Below the pieces are notes generated by a model, which saw only the letters and a list, made by a program, of their open reading frames with translations, did no database searches and was not told where the DNA came from. 64,000 nt of DNA from Symbiodinium natans (lineage: Eukaryota; Sar; Dinophyceae; Suessiales; Symbiodiniaceae), in assembly GCA_905221605.1 (NCBI GenBank), contig CAJNDS010000318.1, positions 71,501-135,500 of the forward strand. The letters are read 5' to 3'. Within the stretch, counting starts at the first letter, position 1. Each line of letters opens with the position of its first letter. The translations under genes were made by a program, and so were the position numbers. This document shows positions 38,341-49,990 of the stretch, piece after piece.

Positions 38341-39304
38341 CTGAAAGCAAAAACAATTGTCACCCGTACTGACCCAACACAAACCAGCATTTGTTCAACA
38401 AAAACCCGAACTGCGGTGTCGATAAGAATCGCAGGAATGTTCTTCCATTGCTATGTCCTCAGTGTGCGCGACTTTCTGCTGTTTGGCCATTTTTTGCTTT
38501 CCTTACAAGTAACCTCGGCCCTTTGGAGGTTCCCTTTACGGGTGGAGTCTACACAGGGCCCTCTTTTTGGTTTCGCTTTAAGGGCACAGAGTCTAATAAT
38601 TTCGAGATATCTCAGGGCCACGCACTCTTTCTTATTTCCTGGAACCTCCAAGACATGGACCGCAACCGAGGACAAAACTCTTCACCTCCTCAGCTCGGGC
38701 GTTGTTGGGCGCGCGTGTTTTCCCTCACCTGTGTCGCCCCTGGATGCGCGGCGTTTTTTTGAACTGTGTCATCCCGGATCTACGACGGGATATCCCAAGA
38801 GACGTTCGTCGTAAGTCTTTCAACCCGCAAACAGTTTTGAAAGCTGTCAACCAGAGTCCAACGACACTGGGCCCTGGGCATCATGAGACACTTAGCGAAG
38901 TCAGGCGCATCACGCGTGTAGAGTGGCACCGGAGCTGACAAAGGGAACTGCAGTAGAGCAAAGTATGACAGCAAGGGTGGATCATACAAAATATGGGCCA
39001 GGATACAATCATCCGCACACATGTACGCTTGCCGCGAACGATATAGCTCTGCCTGCGCTTTGGGTGTTCACAGAGACACAAAGCCACGCTTCAAGTTCTC
39101 GCTTCACTCGTCTCAAAGGCCTCCAACAAAGCTGACTCCGTCAAAGGCTCCGGCAACCACTTTGGCAACACGACGTGCTGCGCACGAGAGTCCTGAATTG
39201 AAGTGCGCTGCGTGCACCTTTCGTGAAGATCTGTACCAGCCCGTAGGACTTTGAGGCGCTACGCAGCACCGAAGAATGATTCCCACCCTGTCCTCGCTAC
39301 CACT

Positions 39305-39340
39305 CAGCAAGCTGGGCCCACTTGTAGGCCCAGCTTGCTG
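39305..39340. repeat. Perfect 14-bp hairpin
   Basis: CAGCAAGCTGGGCC and GGCCCAGCTTGCTG separated by eight bases. It could form a stem in RNA of either strand. Confidence 0.8.
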
Positions 39341-40679
39341 GCCTGGCACAGCAACTGTGTCCAGCACAGGCCAACGTGAGCAAGAACACGCACGGCTCTG
39401 GTCCGCCTTTCTTCGCCACCTGCCTGCTTGCGCGTGCAGCCGTGTGGAGCCTGCCTTCTTGGCCGCCTCCAACGCGTGGCTTCAAAAGAGCGTGGTCGCA
39501 AGATGGTTTTAGCGTGCGTATACGCGCAGGCCTTCACCTTAATGAAACCGAAATACTGGTCTAAGACTGACGTCAGCCCAACCTCACTGGGCTTAGGCCG
39601 CATGCTGTCAAATCATGTGTTAAACGCAGGCCTGTCAACTTAAGCTTGTGCACGCCACACATGTGACCGACCATATCGCCCAGCTGCTTGAGAGCTGGCC
39701 ATCGTTTCGCGAAGCCTTGCCGGGGCCTCAAGTACGGTGCAGGGGTCCAGAATGCATCCAAATCAACCAGGTGCCACTGCCTCTCCCTGCTCAGGTGAGC
39801 AAGGCTGGCCTATCAACCAGCTCTGAACAACGAGTGCCTTTGTAGCAGAAGGCCCTTCATCGTGCTGTTGGCCACCAATGCTGACATGAGGTGTCTGATC
39901 TCTGCAAACAGCACCATGCTGGCTTAAATAGGGCTGCGCGGTCCCAACCAGCCCAAGCGTTCTGATCGATGGCAGCTATAGTCGGCAGAGCTTCCTGTGC
40001 CGTGGCGTGGGAGAATGGAAAGGATGGGCGCGGGGGGGGGGGGCGGGGGGGGGGCGGGGCGGGGGGGGGGGGCGGGGGGGGGTGGGTCTGAGGCGTGGGA
40101 GCGTGATTAAATCAAGCAAAATCAACATCTCCAAAAACACCATACAAAAACACCAACGTGAAAAACAAAGTGTTTTGCAAAACTCGTTTTAAAGTTGCTC
40201 ACTTAAAAACTCATGTGCCATCTTGTCAGTCAATGGAGGAAAATATTTTTCGAACGAGAAGAAAAATGACATGTTACGGTGTCTCAGAAAACAAAAAATA
40301 AATTTTATGAAAATATAACCTTTTAAAAGACTCTGACAACAAATCAGGCTGAGACCACTGCAGAGAGCTGGGACTGTGGAGGGTGCGCGGAGGGCCGTAA
40401 GGTTCTAAATACATAGGTTCTGAATATGTATAAATGTAGTTCTTCACACATGCAGCAGGAGCGTTCGTTCTGGCTACTACCTAGCAAAACAGCCTCGCCC
40501 AAACCCTAAACCTAAAGCACCTTATAAACCCTAGCAAACAAGAAACAGGCTCCAATTTCCTGCGCTTTTGGGCCAGGACGCAGCACGACAAGACTGTGTC
40601 ACCGTACCCAACAACGGTTTCACTGCTTTTATGAACTGCATCATGGAAAATTGTTTGAAGACAGGGTACTAGAACAGTT

Positions 40680-41030
40680 TTCCCTAAACCCTGAACCATA
40701 AACCCTGAACCCTGAACCCTGAACCCTAAACCCTAAACCCTCAACCCTAAACCCTAAACCCTAAACCCTAAACCGAGTTCACCTCGTCCCGGCAGATTGG
40801 AATGCTTTGGGGGACCTCCTTTTGGGACTCGCATGCATCCCGCGGCGGCTCATGCAAGGAGTGGGCATGAAACGGTAAAGAGCCACCCTTAGGCCCCTTT
40901 GGCATGGGTTTAGGGTTTAGGGTTTAGGGTTTAGGGTTTAGGGTTTAGGGTTTAGGGTTTAGGGTTTAGGGTTTAGGGTTTAGGGTTTAGGGTTTAGGGT
41001 TTAGGGTTTAGGCTTTAGGGTTTAGGGTTT
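40680..41030. repeat. CCCTAAA (40680-40775) and TTTAGGG (40905-41030) blocks
   Basis: The second block is about 18 near-perfect units. Between them the minus strand reads HEPPRDACESQKEVPQSIPI, a weak exon candidate at 40785-40865. Confidence 0.9.
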
Positions 41031-41164
41031 TGGCCTTGTCGGAAGGAGACTGGTGCTGAACAGGACCATACCAAAGGTTACAGGAACAAGAACACCTGCC
41101 TTGGGAGCGGAGGGTTTTTACCATTTGCGAGTTCTCCGAGTTTAGGGATGCTTAGGGAGCTGGC

Positions 41165-41293
41165 ATTTAGGGTTTAGGGTTTAGGGTTTAGGGTTTAGGG
41201 TTTAGGGTTGGGATGTTCCTCCTGATACCAGCAGTCCTTAATAGGGACTATACTAGGGGTACTGTTATATTGGTATAACAGGGAACATCCCAA
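41165..41293. mobile_element. Family B element (B8) preceded by TTTAGGG
   Basis: Six TTTAGGG units end at 41208. GGGATGTTCCTCCTGATACC then starts the element, closing at GGTATAACAGGGAACATCCC (41293). Confidence 0.65.
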
Positions 41294-41507
41294 GTTTGGG
41301 GTTTAGTGCTGCAGAAGTTTGGATTGCCGCAGGCAATCGAAGCCCCACAGGCTACGCCAATAAGACCCGAAGCCTAAGCCCCTTTCTGTCTCTGAACACG
41401 CATGTGGAGGGCCTTAGCCACCTCGCATGGCAAGTGAAAAACCCAGGTAGCTGACGGCAAATCTTGTATACATAGGGGGCTCACTGGGATGATGTTGTTA
41501 ACCCTGG

Positions 41508-41575
41508 ATGTTCCTCCTTATACTAACAGCCCTCAATAGAGACCATAATAGGGGATACTACCCTTCATTTCCCCT
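41508..41575. mobile_element. Half family B element (B9)
   Basis: GGATGTTCCTCCTTATACTA and AACAGCCCTCAATAGAGACC are present; the right arm is missing. Confidence 0.5.
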
Positions 41576-41748
41576 GGACGGAAGCTCAGGTCCGAAACCA
41601 GAAACCGGAACAACTGAGGATAGCAACAGCCATGCCCCCTGGCAACAGAATCACAGAATCCCTAAAGAACGCTAAACCCCAAACCCTGAACCCTAAGTCT
41701 TTCCTAGTCGACCAGTCAAAGCCGTTAAACCTAAACCGTACATCCTAG

Positions 41749-41831
41749 TCTAGGCTGCCCAGTAACAAAGGGGTTTATAAGGGAACCTAAACCCCCCAAA
41801 AAGGGAATAAGGGTACTACTGGGCATCCTAG
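41749..41831. mobile_element. Shortened family C element (C5)
   Basis: TCTAGGCTGCCCAGTAAC at the left and ACTACTGGGCATCCTAG at the right. The poly-T inner arm is deleted, leaving 83 bp. Confidence 0.7.
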
Positions 41832-41929
41832 TAGTCATCCACTCCGCTCAGTTCGACTTCAGAAACCCCGGCGGCGAGAGGAAGCTGAAAACGTTACCGT
41901 CACCTTAGGCGGGCTCTCAGATTTTTCAG

Positions 41930-41995
41930 GGTTTAGGGTTTAGGGTAAGTTTAGGGTTTAGGGTTTAGGGTGGAGGGTCTAGGGTGGAGGGGCAA
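41930..41995 (+). repeat. TTTAGGG block
   Basis: About five units with GGTGGAGGGTCTA variants. Confidence 0.85.
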
Positions 41996-42639
41996 GTCTG
42001 AGCAGAGGGATTGCTTTCCTCAGTTCTACTTGTAAGTTTGACCCAGATCCACTGACCGAAGTTTAACCCAGATCCACTGTAACAGCCAGGACGTGGCCTT
42101 GGCCTTCTGTAGGGGTGTCGTCTAGAGGGGGCCAGGGGGCTCCTCTCCACATACTTCAGGGGGCACACCGGAGCTCTCTATAAGCCTTCAGCCCTCAGCC
42201 CCTATCATTGCCTGCGTCTGTGGCTTAGCTGCTTCGGGGATTGATCCTCACAACCGAGACCCAGAAGTTCTGAGTAGACGTTGAAGCGCGGCTCTGGAAG
42301 GATTGGGCTCCTGCCTCAAGAATCAAAACGGCCTGCAGCTTAGCTCAGAACCCCCATGTCGTGGAGTCTGCGTCGAGACATTCCGAAGACGTGCATCTGA
42401 CGAGAATACGACTGCTGCCGCTGGTGCGCCATTATGCTCTAGTTAGGGTTTAGGGTTTAGGGTTTAGGGCACCCTTGCGCTGACCGCCCCCGCCCTACCC
42501 CAGCCACCCCCAACCTCCTCAGGGTTAGGGTGTAGGGTTTTCAGAACTGTGTATGTCGCCCCCGGAAGCCTCTCCCCAAACCCTACACTCTGCGACTTCT
42601 GCCAATCCTACATCCTACGCCCTATGATGGCAAGCGGCC

Positions 42640-42725
42640 ATGGTGGCACAGGCGTACTCTGTGCTGCGCCTTCTTGCGCCGGCCGATGAGCTCGCACACG
42701 TCCTGCAGCCGTTGTTGAGGTGGGC
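42640..42725 (-). CDS. Exon-like island
   Basis: The minus strand reads PQQRLQDVCELIGRRKKAQH followed by RVRLCHHG. A helix with a basic end is plausible. The plus strand (MVAQAYSVLRLLAPADELAH) is open too, so strand is uncertain. Confidence 0.3.
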
Positions 42726-42743
42726 TTTGGGGTTTACGGTTGA

Positions 42744-42814
42744 GATCCCCCTTATACTATCAGTCCTTAATACGGATTATCATGGGGGGCCTGTAAGGGG
42801 AACATCCCAAGATT
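42744..42814. mobile_element. Family B element (B10)
   Basis: GATCCCCCTTATACTATCAG then TCCTTAATACGGATTATC, closing with GGGGCCTGTAAGGGGAACAT. Confidence 0.55.
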
Positions 42815-43424
42815 TAGGCATGAAAAAAGGGGAATAAGGCTCCGTTGGGGGGGGGGGCGGGGGGTTGGGCAAGTTGGTATGAGGTATGGCTTTTAGAGGG
42901 TGCTCAACAAGGACGTCCCATACATACACTCATCGAAATATAACAAGAATTCAAAAGATCCTACACAAACCGATGACAGTCATGTAAACCCTCTTTCATA
43001 CAGGAGGATCTCGAAATGATGGTCTCCGTTTGAAAATCCTCTTACGAAGCCTTCTGTACAGGGTACCCACAAGAGCCTAAAATGTAGAGAATCCCCCACC
43101 CATCAAGGATGGACGCTAAAGTTCGGGGGTGGGTAGCACTTACACATCTCAGCGCCAGATAAGGTAGGAGCTCGGAAGGTTTAAAAAGGTTTAGGGCTTA
43201 TCTAGTTCATGGTTGGGATAGTATTGAAAATTTAAATTTATATTCCTTATTGGGTTTAAGTACCCTTAAAGATGCAAAATGTTACCCAACGATGACAAAG
43301 GTATGGGGATAAGGTCAGGGTTTTAGGGCTGGCAGGCCTCGAGGGCTTACGGGGCTTACAGCCTCTCGCGTTTAAGTGCCGAGGCTTCTGCCCTCGCGGT
43401 GCTGGGTTGCTGCAGCAGAGGGCA

Positions 43425-43750
43425 CCTAAACCCTAAACCCTAAACCCTAAACCCTAAACCCTAAACCCTAAACCCTGAACCCCAAACCCCAAACCCCAAA
43501 CCCCAAACCCTAAACCCTAAATCCGAAACCCAAAACGCGGAAGCGCGCACGAGCCTCCACCATCTGCGTGTTCAACCTCAGAGCCCGACATGGCCGGGGT
43601 TCGGGTGCGGTTTAGGGTTTAGGGTTTAGGGTTTAGGGTTTAGGGTTTAGGGTTTAGGGTTTAGGGTTTAGGGTTTAGGGTTTAGGGTTTAGGGTTTAGG
43701 GTTTAGGGTTTAGGGTTTGGGGTTTGGGGTTTAGGGTTTAGGGTTTAAGG
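43425..43750. repeat. CCCTAAA (43425-43530) and TTTAGGG (43611-43750) blocks
   Basis: Two long opposed blocks enclose an 80-bp GC-rich island at 43535-43610 that reads RALRLNTQMVEARARFRV on the minus strand, a weak exon candidate. Confidence 0.9.
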
Positions 43751-43754
43751 TGTC

Positions 43755-45040
43755 TTCAGAGGAAAGTCAGACTGAGACTTCAGGAGATTTGGTCCTACCT
43801 ACAGCAACCTACCCTAAACCCGAAAGCACTCAACCGGGATGTTCTCAAGGCTCCAACACCTTTCATCCTTAAATCGCAAGTTAGGCAACCCCGTAAGCCC
43901 GAAAGTCTATGGTCTAAACCCTTGTAGAATGAACCTTCCTGTATATACTCTCTGCAACCCACGTACCTTGTAAATACAAAGGCAAATGCAACGATGACTC
44001 ATCGAGATCATGTCGGTCATGTCGCAGGCGACCCCACAACCACAACAAGGGCTTAGACCCTGCACCTGAAAATTGTAAACTTCACCGAATTCCCTCATTC
44101 CCTACCAAGAACCAACAGGACTTTCCAAACCTGAGGCCCGGGGTAAAGTGGAAGCCGGACTCGGCCTTTCTAGACGCTCGGAGGCATATTTTCCCCCTAA
44201 GCTCAAAACCCCCCCCCCGGATCCCCGTATACCCGCTAAGGTGGAGGAGCATGACAACATCCCTTAAGGGCCTTAAGGGCCCCGGTCGACCAAGAGTTCG
44301 TAAGCGGCAGCTGTACAATGACCTACTGCTTCGGGTTCAGGGTTCAGGGTTTAGAAACCTAAGGGGTTAAGGGATTTTGGTTTAAGGGTTTTGAGGGTTT
44401 TAGGGTTTAAGGTTCGGGGTTCAGGGTAGGGTTTAAGGGCTAAGGGTTTAGGGTTTAGAGAGGAGGAGGGAACTTGGTAGCCGATATCCCCCTATCAATA
44501 CCCCTTAAGGGATTAAACAGGGGTACCTCATTCCCTCATAAGAACCGGTAAGATAAACAGTAGGGTGGCTGAGCCTCTACTGAGTTCCTCTCGTGGCTTT
44601 TGGGCTTAGGGTTCAGAATCTGACAAACTCAAACCCGGAGCCACCAAGACATTCATTCCGCTCAAACTTAAAACTTTACCTATGCTGGCCCTTTAACCCT
44701 CTGCAAGATTTTCTTCCAGCAGATCCTGCTACACCCAAGCAGGGAATACAAAAGTAGTAGATTACAAAAGCCCAACCCTGCCCAGGTGCATGAAGTAGTT
44801 GTGTCGCAGTGCATGGACATTCCTGAAGCTTGGCGTAGGATTTTGGCAACCCTTTCCTGGATTTATCGAGTCGGTTTCAAACTAATCGCCCATGCTGGTA
44901 GGCAGGACCCAAATTACTGCTTTTGTGGGTAAGCTTAGAATCCTGACTGGGCAATTCTAGTTCGCAGCCAGCTACAAAAACTGATCTCTAGGGCCTAGGG
45001 TTCTTCAGGAACGCTGCCTAAACCCAAAGCCCTACTACCC
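43755..45040. other. No supported gene
   Basis: Mixed sequence with TTTAGGG remnants at 44330-44460 and hairpin-like fragments near 44095 and 44480. The 63- and 78-codon minus frames have no recognisable features. Confidence 0.4.
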
Positions 45041-45199
45041 TGTGTGGGCTCGGGGCTTGGAGAAAATCCCCCTCATCAGACAACCTGTGAAATTCATCCT
45101 CGATCGTTTAGAGCTTCAGCCTTCAGCCTCGTTAAATCCTCAATTCCCAAGCTGGGGTTTGGAGGCTTTATAATGGGGTTTAGGGTGTGCAGGTCAAGG

Positions 45200-45345
45200 G
45201 GGGGGGGGGGGGGGGGGTTTGCCGCCAAACCTCTCAAGCAAATCCGGCGAACCAAAACCCTAAACCCTAAACCCTGCCACGATGCTGGTCGATGTTCGAG
45301 CAGTCGATGATCTCGATTGTCCCGTCGCCTCAACAGCTATGCAAA
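45200..45345 (-). CDS. G run followed by an exon-like island
   Basis: A run of about 18 G at 45200-45218 precedes a GC-rich segment (45255-45345) whose minus strand reads GDGTIEIIDCSNIDQHRGR. The peptide is protein-like but short. Confidence 0.3.
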
Positions 45346-45376
45346 CGCGGGCAAGGGCAAGGCCGGGCTTGGAAGT

Positions 45377-45590
45377 TTGGGTTTAGGGTTTAGGGTTTAG
45401 GGTTTAGGGTTTAGGGTTTAGGGTTTAGGGTTTAGGGTTTAGGGTTTAGGGTTTAGGGTTTAGGGTTTAGGGTTTGAGTTTAGGGTTTAGGGTTTAGGGT
45501 TTAGGGTTCAGGGTTTAGGGTTTAGGGTTTAGGGCTTAAATTAGGGTTTAGGGTTTACGGTTTAGGGTTTAGGACTTAGGGTACTTGGGG
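45377..45590 (+). repeat. TTTAGGG block (~29 units)
   Basis: One of the longest blocks of the window, with a few TTTGAG, TTCAGGG and TTTACGG variants. Confidence 0.94.
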
Positions 45591-45859
45591 CTAAAACCCT
45601 GAGTCTCGAGGACATGGAAAGATGCCCCTCAAAAACAGCCAAACGTCGTACAGGGTGCATTTGGGTGAGTTCGACTGTGAGAATCCGGGTGAAGATGCTC
45701 CCAGAGGTTGTCAGAGGATCCCATGTGGGAGATCTCTCAAACAGGACTTTGGGCCTACGAGGGCCAGATCCCTTGGTCCTGTAGGTTTTTGGGCTCAGGG
45801 ACTACTATATGACGGTTGTTCGAAATTGCTTCACGGCAAAACGACCATTCTTCGCGAAA

Positions 45860-46005
45860 AGCAATTTGTCTTTCGCGGGCCCATCGCGGACTTTCGCGGA
45901 GCCTATTTTACACCCGTATTAGTTTCAGCACAAACAGTACTAACACAAAACTTCGCGAAAGCGTGATTTGTCTTTCGCGGGCCCATCGCGGACTTTCGCA
46001 GACCC
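45860..46005. repeat. Direct duplicate around TTTCGCGGGCCC
   Basis: ATTTGTCTTTCGCGGGCCCA followed by TCGCGGACTTTCGC occurs at 45866 and again 102 bp later at 45968. Several TTCGCGAAA palindromes surround it. Confidence 0.75.
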
Positions 46006-46384
46006 TCATTTCCATCATCTGATGGTCGCCCCAGTATAACTCGAAGACAAGGGGGGTTTTGAACAACCCTCATATACACTGGACTGCGTTCCCTTTTGTT
46101 CTGGGCCCGGCCCCCCTACCCTCAGTAGCCAGCCCCATTGAATCAAAAGCGGAGGGGTGGGTGATCTCAACACGAAGGTCTCCATGGTGTTTTTTACCCG
46201 TAGGCTGTAAACCCTCCGGCTGGCCCTTACAACCCTCTGAAGAATATTCCCCAATATGGTCCCCATACACCCAAGTAAGGCGAACAAAATGTCCCAATGG
46301 CCTACCGAGGTCTGAAGGCCTAAAAAGTCCAAATTCTTCGAGGTCGAAGAGCCTTTGGCTTCGGGTAGACTGTAGGCTTTGCGC

Positions 46385-46490
46385 CAGAGGAAGCGAAGAA
46401 TAAAAAGGGTGCCCGTGCCCTTTTTTAAAGGGGATGCTAAGGGAACCTAAAATTTTAACCAAAGGAGAATAAGGCCGACTCTGGGTCCTA
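46385..46490. mobile_element. Family C' hairpin element
   Basis: AAAAAGGGTGCCCGTGCCC, TAAGGGAACCTAAAATTTTA and GAGAATAAGGCCGACTCTGG match the 7.77 kb copy. Confidence 0.5.
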
Positions 46491-46734
46491 AACCCTAAAC
46501 CCTAAACCCAAAAACCCTAAGCCCTAAAAACAGGAAATAAGGGGCTAGTCTGCTAGGTAGGCTGCGCAGTCTGGGAACCCTATGATATGAGGGTTTAGGA
46601 TCTAAGGCTTTTTCTGGCTGGAATGAAAACAAAGAAGAGGTAACGTGGCTGATACGGGCGTAGGAAGGCTCATGGTTCGAGCCCTGCAAAGGATCTGCCG
46701 AAACTCCTAGCTCGAATTTTGAACCCCGAACCCG

Positions 46735-46815
46735 CAGGGTTTAGGGTTTAGGGTTTAGGGTTTAGGGTTTAGGGTTTAGGGTTTAGGGTTTAGGGTTTAG
46801 GGTTTAGGGTTTAGG
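46735..46815 (+). repeat. TTTAGGG block (~11 units)
   Basis: Near-perfect run abutting the next exon-like island. Confidence 0.93.
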
Positions 46816-46817
46816 GC

Positions 46818-46935
46818 CAACACCCCCACCAGGCAAAGGAGCCTGGCACGTGCTCCTGCCGTAGCATCTCGCTGAGCTGATGCCCCAGCCCTGGTTTCCG
46901 CAAGGCGAGGCTTCGGGCGCGGATGGCAGGATTTT
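46818..46935 (-). CDS. Exon-like island
   Basis: The minus strand reads PAIRARSLALRKPGLGHQLS followed by EMLRQEHVPGSFAWW. Non-repetitive and helix-forming, it lies between TTTAGGG tracts. It is among the better exon candidates upstream of the Lys/Glu series. Family not recognised. Confidence 0.45.
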
Positions 46936-47134
46936 CAGGGTTTAGGGTTTAAGGTTTAGGGTTAGGGTTTAGGGTAACCTTCAACCCTAAACCCGAAACC
47001 CCAAGCCATGAACCCTAGGGATGTGCTCGCATCTTAGGGTGCAAGGGTCTTGGGCCAGGTGACGTCGGGATGCAGGAGGGATGTCAAGAGTGCCCTTGAG
47101 TGCCTCACACAAGCTCTTGATGACCTAAACCCTA

Positions 47135-47385
47135 AAGCCGAAACCCTAAACCCTAAACCCTAAACCCTAAACCCTAAACCCCGCCTCTGCTGTGCTTAAC
47201 CTCCAAAGCCATCCAGGGCTCGGGGGTTCAAGGAGAACCCAAGGCCCTCAACCCCAAACCTGCCAAATACACCAAGCCCCTTTGAGACCAGGGGAGATTG
47301 CGGGCCCTGAATGGACCCTAAACCCTAAACCATAAACCCTAAACCCTAAACCCCAAGCCCCAAGCCCTAAACCCTAAACCCTAAC
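47135..47385 (-). repeat. CCCTAAA blocks
   Basis: Runs at 47135-47180 and 47315-47385. Confidence 0.9.
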
Positions 47386-47389
47386 TCTT

Positions 47390-47475
47390 CCCGATTTGGA
47401 GCTCCTGAGAGCACGCGGCTCCGCGTCATGGCGTTTGTGTCGACTCCATCGAGGGTGTGCCTCTGCTGTTTGGGT
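47390..47475 (-). CDS. Exon-like island
   Basis: The minus strand reads QRHTLDGVDTNAMTRSRVLS followed by GAPNRE. It is bounded by CCCTAAA repeats and by the TTTATAGGG minisatellite. Confidence 0.35.
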
Positions 47476-47477
47476 GG

Positions 47478-47720
47478 TTTAGGGTTTAGGTATTATAGGG
47501 TTTATACGGATTATAGGGTTTATAGGGTTTATATGGTTTCTAGGGTTTATAGGGTTCATAGGGCTGATAGGGTTTAGGGATTATAGGGACTATAGGGTTT
47601 ATACGGTTTATAGGGTTTATAGGGTTTGTAGGGTTTATAGGGTTTATGGGGTTCATAGGGTTCAGAGGGTTTCTTGGGCTTATGGGGTTTTTAGGGTTCA
47701 CAGGGTTTGTAGGGTTTAGG
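47478..47720 (+). repeat. TTTATAGGG minisatellite
   Basis: About 25 units of a nonamer TTTATAGGG with TTCATAGGG and TTTGTAGGG variants. It looks like a telomere-type heptamer with an inserted TA. Confidence 0.9.
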
Positions 47721-47977
47721 GTTACGGCTCATGATGCTTGTGGGGTGTGGGGCTTTCGGGTGCAGGGCGCCAAGACCCGGAACAAGCATATCATCGACTG
47801 AACCCCTGAACACTATCTAGAGCACCCTCTATGGAAAAAACATCTCTTGCAAAGCCGGTTATGTGTCCTGAATATTGAGTAGATTGTACACTCTTGTAAA
47901 AGTAAACAGCTATGTGACCGTGGGTAAACTCAAAACTTCCCCATCATCAGAGGAGGGCTTTCGGGGCAAGGGCTTAG

Positions 47978-48081
47978 GTTGGGATGTTCCCCCTTATCCT
48001 AGCAGTCCTTAAAGAGGGATTCTCATCGGGGGGTACCTCATATTCTATTCAGGACTGTTAGTACAAGGGTGAACGTTCCAT
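47978..48081. mobile_element. Family B element (B11)
   Basis: GGGATGTTCCCCCTTATCCT, AGCAGTCCTTAAAGAGGGAT and CAGGACTGTTAGTACAAGGG form the arms, ending GAACGTTCCA. Confidence 0.7.
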
Positions 48082-48119
48082 TGGCAAGGGGAGCACTCAA
48101 GCACTCTAGGATAAGGTTG

Positions 48120-48150
<31 letters not shown>

Positions 48151-48155
48151 AAAAA
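48120..48155. repeat. C20 followed by A15
   Basis: Adjacent homopolymers. Confidence 0.95.
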
Positions 48156-48404
48156 GAGTACTTAGGTACCTCGCCCCTGGGAGCCCAATATTTCAGTACC
48201 AAGGAGGCAAGCCCTAAGCCCTCAGCCGCTGGGGAGAAGGATCTCTACCAGCTCCAAGCTTCGGGGTTTTAAGGCGTCCCTGCTTTTCGGGTTTAGGGTT
48301 TAGGGCTTAGGGTTTAGGGTTTCGGGTTTAGGGCTTAGGGCTTAGGCGTTGGATGGTTTACAACTCAGGTATATTGCGGTAGAATTATGGTTTACGTATT
48401 GAAT

Positions 48405-48455
48405 CTGTATATATCTATATATATATATACAATATATACATATATACACACATTC
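48405..48455. repeat. TA microsatellite
   Basis: TATATATATACAATATATAC. Confidence 0.9.
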
Positions 48456-48694
48456 TAAATGGGAATATCAATTAATCGTGTACATGCCAGTCGCAACTAA
48501 AGAGACGCATAAGCACCTTCTTTTTGGAAAACCGCCGAAATCTTCAGTAGCAACACCTCACGACCTCAACTTCAACCTACCCCTTCACACAGCTACCCGA
48601 AATATTGAGCTTGCGCACCTGACCTTTAACCCCCTGATCCCTGAATAAACCCTAAGCCCTAAGCCCTAAGCCCTCCTACCCTAACCCTAAAACC

Positions 48695-48785
48695 CTATGC
48701 GCAGAGGTCGAGAGCGGCGGCCTGCGCCGAATGCCCCGGCTGCTGCCACCTCGGTCGCGAACAACTCAGAAACCAGACGAAGCCT
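48695..48785 (-). CDS. Exon-like island
   Basis: The minus strand reads LRLVSELFATEVAAAGAFGA followed by GRRSRPL. A G run at 48964-48981 lies upstream. Confidence 0.4.
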
Positions 48786-49116
48786 AAAGGGTTTAGGGTT
48801 TAGGGGTTAGGGTTTACGGTTTAGGGTTCTATTTACATTGTTTCAATTACCCTAAACCCCAAACCCAGGTGTTCCATTGCCCTGGCTTGCTACAGAAGCT
48901 ACCAAGGCACCCTCCGAGCGGACGGAGGGTTCAGGGTTCAAGTGTTGACAGCATTGGCGGCAAGGGGGGGGGGGGGGGGGGAGGGTTTGCGGGTTTAGGG
49001 CAGATTCATGGAAGACCGCAAGTTTCACAACATTATATGGGCTGGCGTCGTTGGGATTTCTGCCCACTTTTCAGATAGCGTCCCCGCACAAGATACCCGT
49101 CGTACCGGAGGGACCC

Positions 49117-49235
49117 TTATAGGAAAACCGCCCAAAAAACCAACGAGGGGCTGTGGAGGATGCTGCGCATGCGCCGGCCGTCATAGAGGTCTTCGAGGAA
49201 GAGGGGCTGAACCTGCAGATCACGGCCTTTAGGGT
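49117..49235 (-). CDS. Exon-like island
   Basis: The minus strand reads GRDLQVQPLFLEDLYDGRRM followed by RSILHSPSLVFWAVF. The combination of acidic, aromatic and basic residues is protein-like and non-repetitive. It may be an upstream exon of the minus-strand gene series. Confidence 0.45.
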
Positions 49236-49744
49236 GTGTTCCGTCGCTTGGTGGTGGGTTGCAGGGGGGTTGGGGGTTGATTAGAGGTTTTCGTGCTAAG
49301 GGCCATCCCAAATATCCTGGCTACAATTTTTCGAGACCTCAAAAGGGAGACCTAGGAGTCGCGTCGGTTTGGGTAGAAGGGATGCTAAGCTCAAATAGGG
49401 TAAGGGTATAATTGGGCTAGGATTCCGCCCGGGCTTTGTAGGGTCTCGTCAACCCATCGTTTCGTTTGGGTTCAAATCCCTATAACCCTAGACCCTAAAC
49501 CCTAAGCCTAAGCCCTAAACCCAAGCTTAGTTATCCTGGCTGTCCTAGGTCTCACTCTCTTTCATGACCCGCCAGCTCGGGGAGGTGCTTTTAAGGCTTG
49601 GGGTTTGGGGTCTGCTTGGATGGGCTATTGTACCCTAGTACCCCAGCGACTGCCAATGATGATGCTCATGGCTGACGGCTCTCGCGTTGGATATTTTTGT
49701 CTTTTCTTTCATGGCTTCGCGTGGATTGGACGTGCACAGCCGAG

Positions 49745-49990
49745 TCGGGTGCATACAAGTGAAGTTCATACAGTTGCTCAAGTGCGTTAAGTTGAAAAAT
49801 GTCGAGTTCAAGTCGGTTAACTTCAGATGCATTGAATTCCAATGAAGTGTATAGAGTTGCTTGTGCGTGGCATTCAAGTCAACACACTTGAATGCCATGC
49901 AGTTGAAGTGCATACAGTTGCAGTATACAAGTGAGTATGCAACATACAGTTCGAGTGCATAGACTGAAGTGCATAGAGTCAACACACGGC
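49745..49990. repeat. Degenerate ~15-bp repeat GAAGTGCATACAGTT
   Basis: GAAGTGCATACAGTTG, AAGTTCATACAGTTG, CGAGTGCATAGACTG and similar motifs recur about ten times. It overlaps the 3' end of the minus-strand gene at 49879-51040. Confidence 0.7.

Larger units (their letters stand above)
36900..40480. other. Low-repeat region without a confident gene
   Basis: Telomere-like blocks are nearly absent here. Frames of 100-160 codons exist on both strands (for example 38335-38814 plus, 37886-38356 minus, 39113-39472 minus) but overlap each other and show no recognisable domain. The region may hold unrecognised exons. A G-run tract at 40029-40082 ends it. Confidence 0.4.

Noticed and set aside
38335-39512. 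Overlapping ORFs of 100-160 codons on both strands
   Set aside because: No frame is favoured by composition, splice signals or recognisable motifs; kept only as an unannotated low-repeat region.
46640-46690. tRNA gene (GGTTCGAGCCC resembles a B box)
   Set aside because: The only A-box-like sequence is too close and neither a T arm nor an acceptor stem can be formed.
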